Positions 10,190 to 20,372 of a DNA stretch of 64,000 nucleotides are shown in pieces. Below the pieces are notes generated by a model, which was not told the origin of the DNA, did not search any database, and saw only the letters and a list, made by a program, of their open reading frames with translations. The position numbers and the translations under genes were made by a program. The DNA is from Ichthyosporea sp. XGB-2017a. Lineage: Eukaryota; Opisthokonta; Ichthyosporea. The stretch covers positions 16,291-80,290 of the forward strand of contig PDIM01010326.1 of assembly GCA_002811675.1 (NCBI GenBank), in the 5' to 3' direction. Numbering within the stretch: position 1 is the stretch's first letter; every line of letters begins with the position of its first letter.

Positions 10190-13020
10190 ATGTCAGAGAC
10201 CGTGTGGTTATCCTATCAACAACATGAGCCATCGTTGAATCATGCTCTGCTTTTCTGTATGACGCAGTGGCGCTATTGTTGCGGCGCCCTGTGATATTGC
10301 TCCCTTAAAAGAGGTTGACATATCCTCTTGATTAACTACGGTGCAGTATGGTTAGGTCCCTCCCGGATCCTCTAAATTTTTGTGTTGTGGGGGGGGTAAT
10401 GCGGTTAATGGCTGTTCTGAAACACCTCCCGAGAAAGGACTCGCGTCATATTGCATATGCGACCCTTTTTAATTAACTGCGATAGTTTTAATATATATCA
10501 CTCAACAGTTCCCACAAGTCACATACTTTGCTGCTTTTAGCAAGGAGCAGCCCTATTCTGGAAAGACTGGAAGGTGTCAAAGATCAAGCTTGGTTAGTAG
10601 TTTTGATTTGTTTTTAAAAGGGCTGTGCTACATTGTTATAATTTTAATTCAGTTTCGAAATGAGTATCATATCACACATCATTTTCTACCCAGCTGCAAT
10701 TACCAATATTCATAAGATCTTACTGTAGTTGCATAATCATCAAACTGGGCACAAATATATCGCTTTGGTTGCCAGTTGCTAAGCTCCGTTTCTATTTACA
10801 ATGTAACCTAAACCATTTATTTCATCTTTTGTGGGTTTCATGTGCAAAGTTCAAAGCTTGTGTTCGGGATATGAAACTAGAAAATGGTACACTGACCACG
10901 CTCTACTATATTAGATAAGAACAAGACAGACAGCCCACACCGAGCCCACAAAAGTCTTTATTGCAATCACCGAAAAAAATTCTCATTGGGCAAGCCAGCA
11001 GTACTTTGAATCATCGCGTGGTCCTTCTCGGGAGTATAAGTCTGTCTCGTGCTTTCCAAAAAGGGCCTAGTTTGACATCGGCAGATGTTCGAGGATAGAG
11101 CAACCTTTTTTTTTTCTGAGCCCCAACCTTGACCATGAGTACTGTTACACACGGGGAAGCCTGGGTTCCTGATTAAATGGATCCCACCTGAGTAGCGCGA
11201 TTAAATGAGCAAGCGTATCCCCCTGCCCTCTGCTTAGAGGATAGAGCAACCTTGTGATAATCCCATGATAAATGCACTCTTGCATTTGTTGGAGGTTTGC
11301 CATCTCTCTGGCGCCTCTTGGGCACAATCACTGTGTTGAACGCGAGATAGTTGCCACTGGGATTACCTTCCCCTCTCCTTCTTGATGCATCTTTGCCATC
11401 GAGGATAAGGTGGCTGTATGACTATTCGAAATTGTCCTATTTGATGCAACGGCCGATTAAGGATGAATTCAATGAAAGTTCTTCTGTGGCATGGTAAGAA
11501 TTAAACAATTCGCGGGAGATACTGCTGGGGTTGTTTCAATCCACTTTACGTCGATGCCGCTGCCCCTATTAGTGCGTCTCCACACCCCGCCATGGAACTC
11601 CTGCTATATTTTTGGCCAAAGAAAAAAGGGTCAACAATTGATGCTCCATGTTCACTATTCAACGGGCATCCAGACCACAAGTCATGGAGCCAATCTGCAG
11701 TTGAGTAGCATATGCCAATTTACCTGATTTGCCTGGTGACAAAATTACCTTTGTTAGCTATTTTGTGTCGGAGAAAGAACCTGAAGCAATGTTATGTAGT
11801 TGATATGGAGGCTTTGTGAAAAGCTCCAAATTTAATTGAAAGGTGCAGGAAATGACCTTTTGACCACAAGGGCCGGGGTTCAAATACCAAATATAAATTG
11901 GGTCTAAATTAGAATGGTGGGGAGAAACCCCAAATCAAATTCAAACTCATGGTTTCAACGTCTGTGCTTGTAAGCTTGTTGGTTCCCACCATATATTTTT
12001 TGAAATTTCTGGTAAGTAAAACACTTAATACCGGCCCGGCTCACATGCATGAAACGCAATGAACAGCGCGTTGAGCTAAAATCGAGTTGAAAGCATACCC
12101 AGTTCCCACCTTGGCCTGTCTGTTGCGGTGGGGGAGTAATTACAGAGTCGCAACAATGGGTCAGAAATTTGAAGAGCCGGTATCAGAATTGGTGCAGAAC
12201 CAACAGAACTTTCTAACATGCATGTTGCTCCAAGCTAGACTTGTTCTGAAACGGATTAGCAGTCCCATGGCTTGCAATCATGATCTATCAATATCTCTCA
12301 GAGGTACATCTACTCGACTGTAACGCTGTATTTATTATGTGTACTTGTGAGTTCATCATCTGTACATATCACAAGATCTTGTTTGTGTGGTAACTGGTTG
12401 CTAGGGTTGATCGCACTGCATAAACAATATTCTGTCAGAGGGTTTATAGGCGTGACGAAATATCACGAGATCGACCATGTCAACCGTAACCATGCATGGA
12501 CAATAATTATAATTATTATGCTGTATGCATTGAGAAGCAAATGGCTTTTTAATTATGCCTAATGCACTATAGTACTGTAATTTGATGGAAAGAGTCCTTA
12601 AAACATGGCGGCAATATCACTTTAACTCTTTAACTTTAATGAGTTACAAATCAGAAGTCTAGAGTCAAGTCTAGTCTGTTAATTTAATATGATATTTGAC
12701 ATAAGTGTGCATGTGTGCCTCGGGGTGGGAGAGGAGAACATGGGCGTGTATCATATAGAAGACGGTACTTAAGAAGACGGCTGTGACTGGTCTTATATAT
12801 GAACATTCGGAAGAATTAAAAAGTATTAATCACACGAGTTTACTAGAATCGGGAAACGGCAATGGTGTGGACTTTAACTTGGTTTCAACTGTTCATTCAC
12901 ATGTAATTCGGGCACTAGAGACTAGGACGGGGAGAGGACCTCCGTATTTGATATAGTGTTTCGGGGTGGGTGGAGGCAGAAGGGAAGGGGGCGTAACCAT
13001 GAGATGGTAGTACATGACAG
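10190..13020. other. Gene-poor intergenic region
   Basis: About 2.8 kb with only short ORFs (under 80 codons) that have no recognisable similarity. A 16-bp phrase (GAGGATAGAGCAACCT) occurs twice, near 11091 and 11238. A G run lies near 10388. I see no tRNA or snRNA that I can support. It may hold diverged transposon remains or a non-coding transcript. Confidence 0.5.
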
Positions 13021-13025
13021 AAAAG

Positions 13026-13033
13026 CTATAAAT
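13026..13033 (+). promoter_or_regulatory. TATA box
   Basis: CTATAAAT about 100 bp upstream of the ATG at 13127, in the same relation to the coding region as in the paralogous gene. Confidence 0.5.
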
Positions 13034-13126
13034 GTGAAGAAAGCACTGTTGTAATTACCTTGACATATTCATCGTATCACATTTGTTTGAAGATTTATAA
13101 TAGGTTGATTTGAAATCCTTTTAAAA

Positions 13127-13501
13127 ATGAACTGCAAGTTTGTCGTTGTTGCCGCCCTTTTGGCCCTTTTGGTTGTCAGCGCCCCCGCTGCTGCCTTCGA
13201 CTTCGAAATCGAAGAATTCGCTGATTTCGAAATTGAAGTTGCCTCTGGTTCTGGAGATCCCTCTGGTTCTGGTGACCCCTCTGGTTCTGGAGATCCCTCT
13301 GGTTCCGGTAGCTCCACCACTGTTGTTCCCACCAGCACTGTCGCCCCCACCAGCTCTGTCGCCCCCACCAGCTCTGGTGCCCCCGCCACCAGCTCTAGTA
13401 TTGCCCCCACCACTGACAACAGCAAGAACCAGAACGGAGCTGCCGCCGTTGTCGGTTCCTTCGCCGGTGTTGCAGTTGCTGCTTTTGCTGCCTTGGCTTA
13501 A
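13127..13501 (+). CDS. Small secreted Ser-Gly repeat protein, GPI-like tail
   Basis: A 124-residue single-exon gene. The signal peptide (MNCKFVVVAALLALLVVSAPAAA) precedes FDFEIEEFADFEIE, an acidic/aromatic segment. Then come three and a half copies of Ser-Gly-Ser-Gly-Asp-Pro (residues 40-60), a Ser/Thr/Pro/Ala stalk and a hydrophobic C-terminus (VVGSFAGVAVAAFAALA) typical of a GPI signal. The C-rich third positions (GCC, CCC, ACC) in the stalk suggest strong codon selection and high expression. It is a clear paralog of the gene at 9663-10019 with more Ser-Gly copies. A cell-wall, mucilage or proteoglycan-core role is inferred. No known family is recognised. Confidence 0.82.
   Translation: MNCKFVVVAALLALLVVSAPAAAFDFEIEEFADFEIEVASGSGDPSGSGDPSGSGDPSGSGSSTTVVPTSTVAPTSSVAPTSSGAPATSSSIAPTTDNSKNQNGAAAVVGSFAGVAVAAFAALA
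13244..13309 (+). repeat. 18-bp tandem repeat encoding SGSGDP
   Basis: Three full units of 18 bp and one partial unit, with a few silent changes between them (GGA GAT against GGT GAC). The copies align in frame and expand the Ser-Gly region relative to the paralog at 9663, which has about one and a half. Confidence 0.85.
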
Positions 13502-15473
13502 ATATTTTAAACAGTCAAATACGTGTGATTTGATCACTTTCCTATTAGTATCATAATCATTCCTTAACTTATTTAATTTATTGTCGAGGGTGGACAGACA
13601 TGCTTCTCCTCATTGTTTCCTTTGAGTAGTATAAATGTGTGGCCATATCTCTTGCCCCAGCTATTTCCATTGTTCCTTCTTTCTGCCTTGAAGGTAGAAA
13701 TCCCCTTGCCCTTATTTTGTCATTCCCTTTGGGGGTCTTTATCTGCTGCAATGGCTTTTGGGGTATCACCAAAGCTGATGTGCTTGACCTCCTTCCTTTC
13801 CTTTCCCTGAACCATCCTCAGAGAAACTATTCCCCTATAAATAAATTAGCTCGAACACTTCGTGGTTCAAAGGGCTTTTTATATTCCAGAATACCTATCC
13901 CAATTAGTAAATGGTGAATGGAGTGTTAAGAAGAAGTAGTACTTCTAATACTATGTTAGAGCCCATTGTGTACTGTTCATTACTCATGTAGTCGTTTAAT
14001 GTGCGAGTGTTGTCTCATCCTCATGTGCTCACAATTGGCCGAGGTGTTTAGTTTCCATCTTTGGTTTCCACCTACAACCTCGAAGAAGTAAATGACAAGC
14101 TTTTTGCTGACATGGGATGGGGCCGAAGACAATCAATGTCGGCCCTGATATAACAAATTAAGCTGAAGACATCGACTTGCACAGCAGAAGATATTTGCTT
14201 TGCTGACTCACAAAAAAGGTTATTTTTGCTCATAACTATTATAAGAAGGCTGTGTAGTGGTCAATACTGTGTTAGCCTTTCCTATTTGCTCTCTGCAAAA
14301 AGAGTAAAGGAGGGCCTTATTACTGCAGACAAAACTTGGCTGGTTGGTTGGCTGGTTGTCGTTGCATTAAGCTGTGTCAATGATGAACTAGAGTTTTTAC
14401 AATTGAATGCATATAAGCAGTAGCACTAAGAACGAGAATAAAAGAATGCTATGTTGGACTAGAAGTGCCTAGCCTTTCATTAGAATCATTATGAATGGCC
14501 GTGTTATTAAATTAAGGATTGAAGTATGTTGCAAAGAGCTTTAGATACAGACTAAAGGGCTGTGTTGGGGTGTTCCCAAGGTATGTGCCTAGATTGAATT
14601 GCACAGTACGAGCTGTTCATTATTAGCTTTTGCCCAATTTTAGAAGCTTTGCAACTCTTGTAGAATGCATTTTGGACTTGGTGGTATGATCAAGGAGATT
14701 GGAATGCACCTCGTCTAGTTACACATAATTATAACTCAGACAAAGCGATATTTTACAATGCAATAGGAAAAGACTGTTCTTTGCATTGTGGGCAAGAAGT
14801 TGTTATGTACTGTAATAATTAGAAAGAAGATACAACACAACAACACCAATTTGGAGAAGAAATTCCGAGTGTAACTTTGCATGTCCAACAGAGTCCAGGG
14901 CAGGTTTATTTGATCCCCTTGGCGTCATTGACGTAATCATGTGTCTAATTGGACCATGGCCATGTGGCAGGAAAGGGAGTGGAGGGGTAGGGTTGGGGTA
15001 TGGGATAGAGTTAGAGACATTCCTTTGTGGCTTTTCCCCCCACCCCATATCAGGTAGAAAGTAATGTATGGAATATTTCGTATTCCATAGTAATTGCCAT
15101 CGAATCATGGAGAGAGTGTCTCGCGCCATTATTGTCTATGATGGGAAATCAGAAGCATGATCAATTATTATTACTAATAACTACTCACCCTAACCCTCTC
15201 CTGCATGTCCCCTAACCCTTGATTGTATCCGGTACATTGACTATGGGAAGCACAAGTATGCAGCGGGGGGAGACAGCTAGCTGTTATCTTTAGGCAGCCA
15301 ACTACGTACTGTATTGTAGCTAGGTGAGAGTGACTGACCAGCTGGAAGAACAGTGACAAACAAACAGGGAAGGAAGGGAAGGGAGGGAAACTAAAGGCTA
15401 AGCTAGATCTAGAAGTGTGTGTGTGTACAAGGAGAATATAACGCTGGATAATGACCGTGTGGTGGAGGGAATA
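13502..15473. other. Intergenic region upstream of the EGF receptor-like gene
   Basis: About 2 kb with no credible gene. It contains two CCCTAACCCT 10-mers (15188-15197 and 15210-15219), an ACAGCTAGCTG palindrome-like 11-mer (15273-15283) and CAGCTGG near 15339. The last 300 bp probably include the promoter of the downstream gene. Confidence 0.5.
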
Positions 15474-18400
15474 ATGGAGGGTGCTATTGGGCGAAACAAA
15501 GCAAATTGTTGGAGGACGATGAGCCAACTGCGTTGGTTGGTATTAGTGATCCAGATTATTTATGTTCTTGCTGAGGTAGGACTGAGCGAGAAGGAGAGGG
15601 TTCTTGGGGTAGCGGGTGCAGAAGTTGGATTGACTGGGGTTTCAGGGAGCGGGCCTACAGAGGTATGGGGGAGAACATGTGGGGTGGCAAATGGGGGATG
15701 TTCTTTGAATGCGGGTTGCGTTGAGTTGTCAGGAAAGGATGCTTTTAATTCATCTGTGGTTGTGTGTTCTTGTCTACCTGGCTTTGTGGGAAATGGGCTC
15801 TCGTGTTGGCCTGACTTGTGCTCGGCTTATGGAGAGGAAGGCACTGCGTGCTCGAATGGGATTGGCTCGCCAGGGGTTTTTTGTCGCAATGTTGATTTCA
15901 AAAGAAACACAATCGAATGCGTGTGCAGTGATGTATCGAATCCGAATTGCAACGTCACATGCGGTTCCGGCTTTTACCAAGAATCGAGCAAAAATAGTTC
16001 TGTAGGCAATAGTTCTGCTGTGTGTGGGTTGTCTATTTGCAACAGCTCTTCAAATGGAGGTTGTCCAGAATCCTTCAGCTGCGAAAACAAATCCCCAGGG
16101 AGTGTGGCGTGTTCGGGAAAAGAATTGCCGGAGAGTAGTACTTTTTCCTGTCAAAAAGGATACTTTTCGGATCCTGTGAGTAAAGCCTGTGCAAAAGATT
16201 TTTGTGCTATAAACAATGGGGGCTGTGCGGAGAATGCCCTCTGCGAGTATGAACTTAGTGAAGAGGGTATAGTAAAACACACATGCTCGTGCCTTGATGG
16301 GTTTTTTGGTAATGGGACTTTTTGTGAGCCCGATCCGTGCTTGAATAGTACAACAAGGAAGTGTTTACCAGGGGAAACGTGCAGGGTCAATGCAGATGGG
16401 AAGCAGACATGTTCGGCATGCAGACAGGGCTACGTCGACATTGGAAGTAAATGTGTGGTTGACCTATGCGAAACATTTATACCAAAATCGGAGCAGGGAG
16501 CTTGCTCACATGCCACTGCTTGTAAAGTTACCGGGGTAGAAAGTGTACAATGCACGTGTGATGAGGGATATACTCAGATTGGAAACGTGTGTATGGAGGC
16601 CAAGTGCAAAGTGAACAATGGGGGTTGTGGAAAAAATACCACCTGCTTGTATTCTGCAACAGGGGATGTTCTGTGCGGAAAAAATTGCTCAGCGGGCCTT
16701 GTAAAGACAGGTGATGTGTGTTACTCCGACACTTGCAATGGTCAGTCAGGCTTTGGCGATTGTGGCTCAAACAGTACATCTTGTAGTATTGGAATATCTG
16801 GCAGCGCCGAGTGCGCTTGTGACAGTGGGTATACCCAATGGAGAGAGTGTGCAAAGAGTGGCTGCAACAGCACCTCTTGCCAGAAGTCAGAGTTCTGTTA
16901 CTCAATGGAACCTAGGCAGGGTATTTCTTTTGAAACTGTTGTCTGCTCTGCATGTGAGTCAGGTTTTATTTCAGTAGATGGCAAGTGTGTTGAAGATGTT
17001 TGCGCTGTGAATGGGGGGCTGGGTTCTTGTGGTAGTGGAGCTGAGCGATGTGAAGTGGACTCGACGGGAATGGCATCTTGTGTGTGCTTAAGTGGATATA
17101 TTGCAGTTAATGATACATGTATAGAGGACCCATGCTGGGCATCAAACGGTGGATGTGGGAATTACACTGAGTGCAAAGTAAACATGATTAACATGACCTC
17201 CGAATGTGGTAATTGTACCGAAGGCTACGTAAGCATAAATGGAACATGTTCTGTAGACTTGTGTTTTGCAAACAGTGGTATTGGTCCATGCGGGGTGAAT
17301 AGCTCGGACTGCTCTATGTTGGAAGGATCTGTTCAATGTGTTTGTAAAAAAGGTTATATCGAAAGTTATGATGGCCGTTGTATTCAGGATTTGTGCGAAA
17401 GCAAAAACGGGGGCTGCGGAGATCATATTTTATGTAATACCTTGTCCAACCCACTTTTCCCCTTCGGATTCGTATCGTGCTCCCTGAATTGCGACAAAGG
17501 GTTTGTGAAAGTAGACGGGATATGTTACGAAGACCTGTGCTCCGTTGCCAATAGCACGGTTACTACATGCGGCGTGGGAGCGTTATCATGTGATATAGTT
17601 TCTGATGGCCTCAAATCATGTAAATGTAATGACACATCTGTTGTGATAAATGGAGTTTGCGAGTATAACAAATGTCTCACAAACAACGGAGGGTGCCCAG
17701 ATAATAATCTCTGTACAATTGATGCTCAAAATTACACGACTGTGTGTGGGGAATGCAAGCCAGGGTACGTAAATGTTGACGACCAGTGTTTAGAAGATTC
17801 GTGTAAGTGGAGTGAAGATGGTTCTACATCTGTTTGCGGAACGGTCGGTATAGATGCTAAAAGCTGCGTAGTTCAACCCTCAGGCATGCCTTTGTGTGAG
17901 TGTGAGCAGATGTATATAAGTATCAACAACACATGTGTATTCGATGAATGTGCTGTAGACAACGGAGGTTGTGAACAAAATTGGTCTTGTGAGATGAACG
18001 TAACGGGGGTAAATTGCCCGTCTTGCATTGAAAACTACGCTCAAGTGGGTGAAGAATGCTTTTTTGACTTGTGCTCTTCATCAGTTGATATATGTGGTAT
18101 AAATTCTACTTCTTGTGTTGTTGTCGGGGATCAGAATGTGACTTGTGGATGTGACGAAGGATTTGTTCAAGTAGGAAATGTTTGCTTATTTGACTACTGT
18201 GCTATTGACAACGCAGGGTGTGGAGTGAATGCAGAATGTACCTTAGAAAGCGATGGGCCTGGATTTAGTTGTGGAAACTGCCTCCCTGGTTATGTCAATG
18301 CATCAGGCTCCTGCGTAGTGGATATATGTAAAAGTGACAGTACAGGGGAAGATCCTTGTGGGGCGTTCTCGCAGGGGTGTACTGTTGTTTCGAACAATAG

Positions 18401-20186
18401 TGTACAATGTGATTGTGTCTCTGGGTTTACACAAATTGGTAACACATGTAAGGTTGATTTGTGTGCGATTGAAGGGAGCTGCTTTAATCGCACCTGTGCA
18501 CTTGATCAATTTGGCCAACCGCAGTGTGGGGCTACTTGCAAGCCTGGATATAGTGTTGTTCAAGGGGTATGCGTCAAAGATTACTGCTCTAGTAATGTTT
18601 GTGGTGAATTTACAGAAACGTGCTCAAATACTCTGGACGGATATACATGTACATGTGAGTCCAACTATGTTTTTCTGGGAGGAACCTGTATTTACAATCA
18701 ATGCGAAGAGAATGGGTGTGGACTTCATTTTGAATGTATCCCGACAGAGGACGGTGTAGCATGTCCAAATGCATGTATGCCTGGATATGTGTACGTAAAC
18801 GGTGAATGTAAAATTGATGCTTGTAGTGATGTATATGGCTCTTGTCCGGAAAATAGTCGGTGTATTGCTGACAAAAACAATGAGCGCGAATGCATTTGTT
18901 ATTCTGATTTTATCCCCGTACAAATTAAAGGCAAATTGAGATGCATTGAGAACAAATGCAAAACCGATTCTTCAATTTGCGATCCTAACGCGGAATGCAG
19001 CCAAGACAAATTTACAGTAACTTGTCGTTGCGTATCTCCCTATGTGGGAAATGGAACACATTGCGAGCTTGCTGCATGTAATGCGACGTCTTGTCCCCAA
19101 AACTCAACATGCGATACCTCCCAGGCCAACAGGGGTTGCCTGTGCAAAGATAATTATACGCGCAATGTAGAAAATGGCAATTGTACTTTAATTGTCCCTT
19201 GTGACCCTTTTAAAAGCGAGAGCTGTGAAAACAAAAATGCCGTCTGCATTGATTTTGATGGTGTAAATGGTTTTAGATGTGTAGAGTATGGCACCATCTA
19301 CGATTCATCTTTGAGTAATGCAAATTACCTTCTCTTGAGAGGTAATAATGTAATTGGAAAAAATGTTACCATTGGATTAAACGTAACATTCGGGAAATAT
19401 GCAAGTGTAGGGTACAATTCTTCTATTCGTGATTTTGTTGAGCTTGAACAGGCATCCGTTGTTCAAACTTCGGCTGTAATGAGCAATTTTTCAAAGCTTG
19501 GTCAAGGGTCCATGCTAATGGACAAATCTTTTATTGACAAGTTTTCGTCCATTTCAAAGCGAGTATCAATTGGTGCGCATACAATAATCGGTGCCAATAC
19601 AACAATACGTTCTGATACCGTTATTTCGTCGAATAATAGTATCGGGTATGGCTTTCATGCAGGTGAGCGATGTAAGCTTGGTAAAAACATTGTTATCAAG
19701 AACAATACATATTTGAATGGAAATGTAACTGTTGCAGATAATGTAACTTTGGAAAGAGGGGTTACGGTTTCTGAAGGCGCCACGGTACCAGCAAATACTG
19801 TTGTGGGCGAGGATGAAACATACCCCCGTGTAATTCCCACGAGTAGCACAGCCACACCTACCTTTACACCAACTGGTGGAGGCCTGCCAGATAGTGAAGA
19901 TTCATCTGGTGATAACACGGACCTCGTGATTGGAATCAGCGTTGGTATTGGGTCCGCTCTTATAATCATTACAGGTCTAGGTATACTTTTGATGCGAAAA
20001 TATCGACGCGACAAGGTGACCAAAGATTTGCTTGCTTATGATTCTTCTGGAGAGTATTCCGCCGGCAGCAGCTCCAATGGGCATCGACGAACTAGTCAGC
20101 AGAGCCGGAAAGGATCTAGCATTGACTCGGGGCTGTCGAATCCAGAGATGAACTTTGAGCTTCCAAGCCGCATCGCTATTCACTAA
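15474..20186 (+). CDS. Receptor-like protein: EGF repeats, beta-helix, one TM
   Basis: An intronless gene of 1570 residues from the first in-frame ATG. A second ATG at 15519 starts directly before the hydrophobic signal (LRWLVLVIQIIYVLAEV) and may be the true start. About 25 EGF-like cysteine modules of 40-48 residues follow, many alternating an NGGC type with a G-CG type. After the last module come roughly 160 residues of hexad repeats (VIGKNVTIGLNVTFG, then VSIGAHTIIGANTTI and VTVADNVTLERGVTV) that read as a left-handed beta-helix. Then come a Ser/Thr/Pro stalk, a transmembrane helix (LVIGISVGIGSALIIITGLG) and a tail of about 70 residues with basic/Ser motifs (RRTS, RKGSS) and Tyr. Many N-glycosylation sequons are present. 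The likely role is adhesion or sensing at the surface. The EGF plus hexad combination is unusual. Confidence 0.85.
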   Translation: MEGAIGRNKANCWRTMSQLRWLVLVIQIIYVLAEVGLSEKERVLGVAGAEVGLTGVSGSGPTEVWGRTCGVANGGCSLNAGCVELSGKDAFNSSVVVCSCLPGFVGNGLSCWPDLCSAYGEEGTACSNGIGSPGVFCRNVDFKRNTIECVCSDVSNPNCNVTCGSGFYQESSKNSSVGNSSAVCGLSICNSSSNGGCPESFSCENKSPGSVACSGKELPESSTFSCQKGYFSDPVSKACAKDFCAINNGGCAENALCEYELSEEGIVKHTCSCLDGFFGNGTFCEPDPCLNSTTRKCLPGETCRVNADGKQTCSACRQGYVDIGSKCVVDLCETFIPKSEQGACSHATACKVTGVESVQCTCDEGYTQIGNVCMEAKCKVNNGGCGKNTTCLYSATGDVLCGKNCSAGLVKTGDVCYSDTCNGQSGFGDCGSNSTSCSIGISGSAECACDSGYTQWRECAKSGCNSTSCQKSEFCYSMEPRQGISFETVVCSACESGFISVDGKCVEDVCAVNGGLGSCGSGAERCEVDSTGMASCVCLSGYIAVNDTCIEDPCWASNGGCGNYTECKVNMINMTSECGNCTEGYVSINGTCSVDLCFANSGIGPCGVNSSDCSMLEGSVQCVCKKGYIESYDGRCIQDLCESKNGGCGDHILCNTLSNPLFPFGFVSCSLNCDKGFVKVDGICYEDLCSVANSTVTTCGVGALSCDIVSDGLKSCKCNDTSVVINGVCEYNKCLTNNGGCPDNNLCTIDAQNYTTVCGECKPGYVNVDDQCLEDSCKWSEDGSTSVCGTVGIDAKSCVVQPSGMPLCECEQMYISINNTCVFDECAVDNGGCEQNWSCEMNVTGVNCPSCIENYAQVGEECFFDLCSSSVDICGINSTSCVVVGDQNVTCGCDEGFVQVGNVCLFDYCAIDNAGCGVNAECTLESDGPGFSCGNCLPGYVNASGSCVVDICKSDSTGEDPCGAFSQGCTVVSNNSVQCDCVSGFTQIGNTCKVDLCAIEGSCFNRTCALDQFGQPQCGATCKPGYSVVQGVCVKDYCSSNVCGEFTETCSNTLDGYTCTCESNYVFLGGTCIYNQCEENGCGLHFECIPTEDGVACPNACMPGYVYVNGECKIDACSDVYGSCPENSRCIADKNNERECICYSDFIPVQIKGKLRCIENKCKTDSSICDPNAECSQDKFTVTCRCVSPYVGNGTHCELAACNATSCPQNSTCDTSQANRGCLCKDNYTRNVENGNCTLIVPCDPFKSESCENKNAVCIDFDGVNGFRCVEYGTIYDSSLSNANYLLLRGNNVIGKNVTIGLNVTFGKYASVGYNSSIRDFVELEQASVVQTSAVMSNFSKLGQGSMLMDKSFIDKFSSISKRVSIGAHTIIGANTTIRSDTVISSNNSIGYGFHAGERCKLGKNIVIKNNTYLNGNVTVADNVTLERGVTVSEGATVPANTVVGEDETYPRVIPTSSTATPTFTPTGGGLPDSEDSSGDNTDLVIGISVGIGSALIIITGLGILLMRKYRRDKVTKDLLAYDSSGEYSAGSSSNGHRRTSQQSRKGSSIDSGLSNPEMNFELPSRIAIH

Positions 20187-20372
20187 TGCGACGAAAGGGA
20201 ACTTACTAGGAGTGCCATTTTCGATAGTGGCTTATTTGTGAAGGAACATTCTTTTTTTTGATGTGCCTATATTTTAGACCTCTCAATTATATAATCATAC
20301 ATACACCCTGTTTCTGCTGTAAACTGGGGTGCTAACAATTCAATAAACATACATAGTAAACTCTAATTGTTT
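20187..20372. terminator. Convergent 3' ends
   Basis: 186 bp between the stops of the EGF gene and RAD17. AATAAA for the plus-strand gene is at 20342-20347. RAD17's only nearby hexamer overlaps its own stop codon, so the two transcripts probably overlap at their 3' ends. Confidence 0.5.

Noticed and set aside
10960-11110. snRNA with an Sm-like AATTTTTTT on the minus strand
   Set aside because: None of the U1, U2, U4, U5 or U6 core sequences is present, and the T run alone is weak evidence.
11860-11900. tRNA or tRNA-derived SINE (GGGGTTCAAATACC resembles a B box)
   Set aside because: No pairing T-stem, no A box at the right distance and no acceptor stem.
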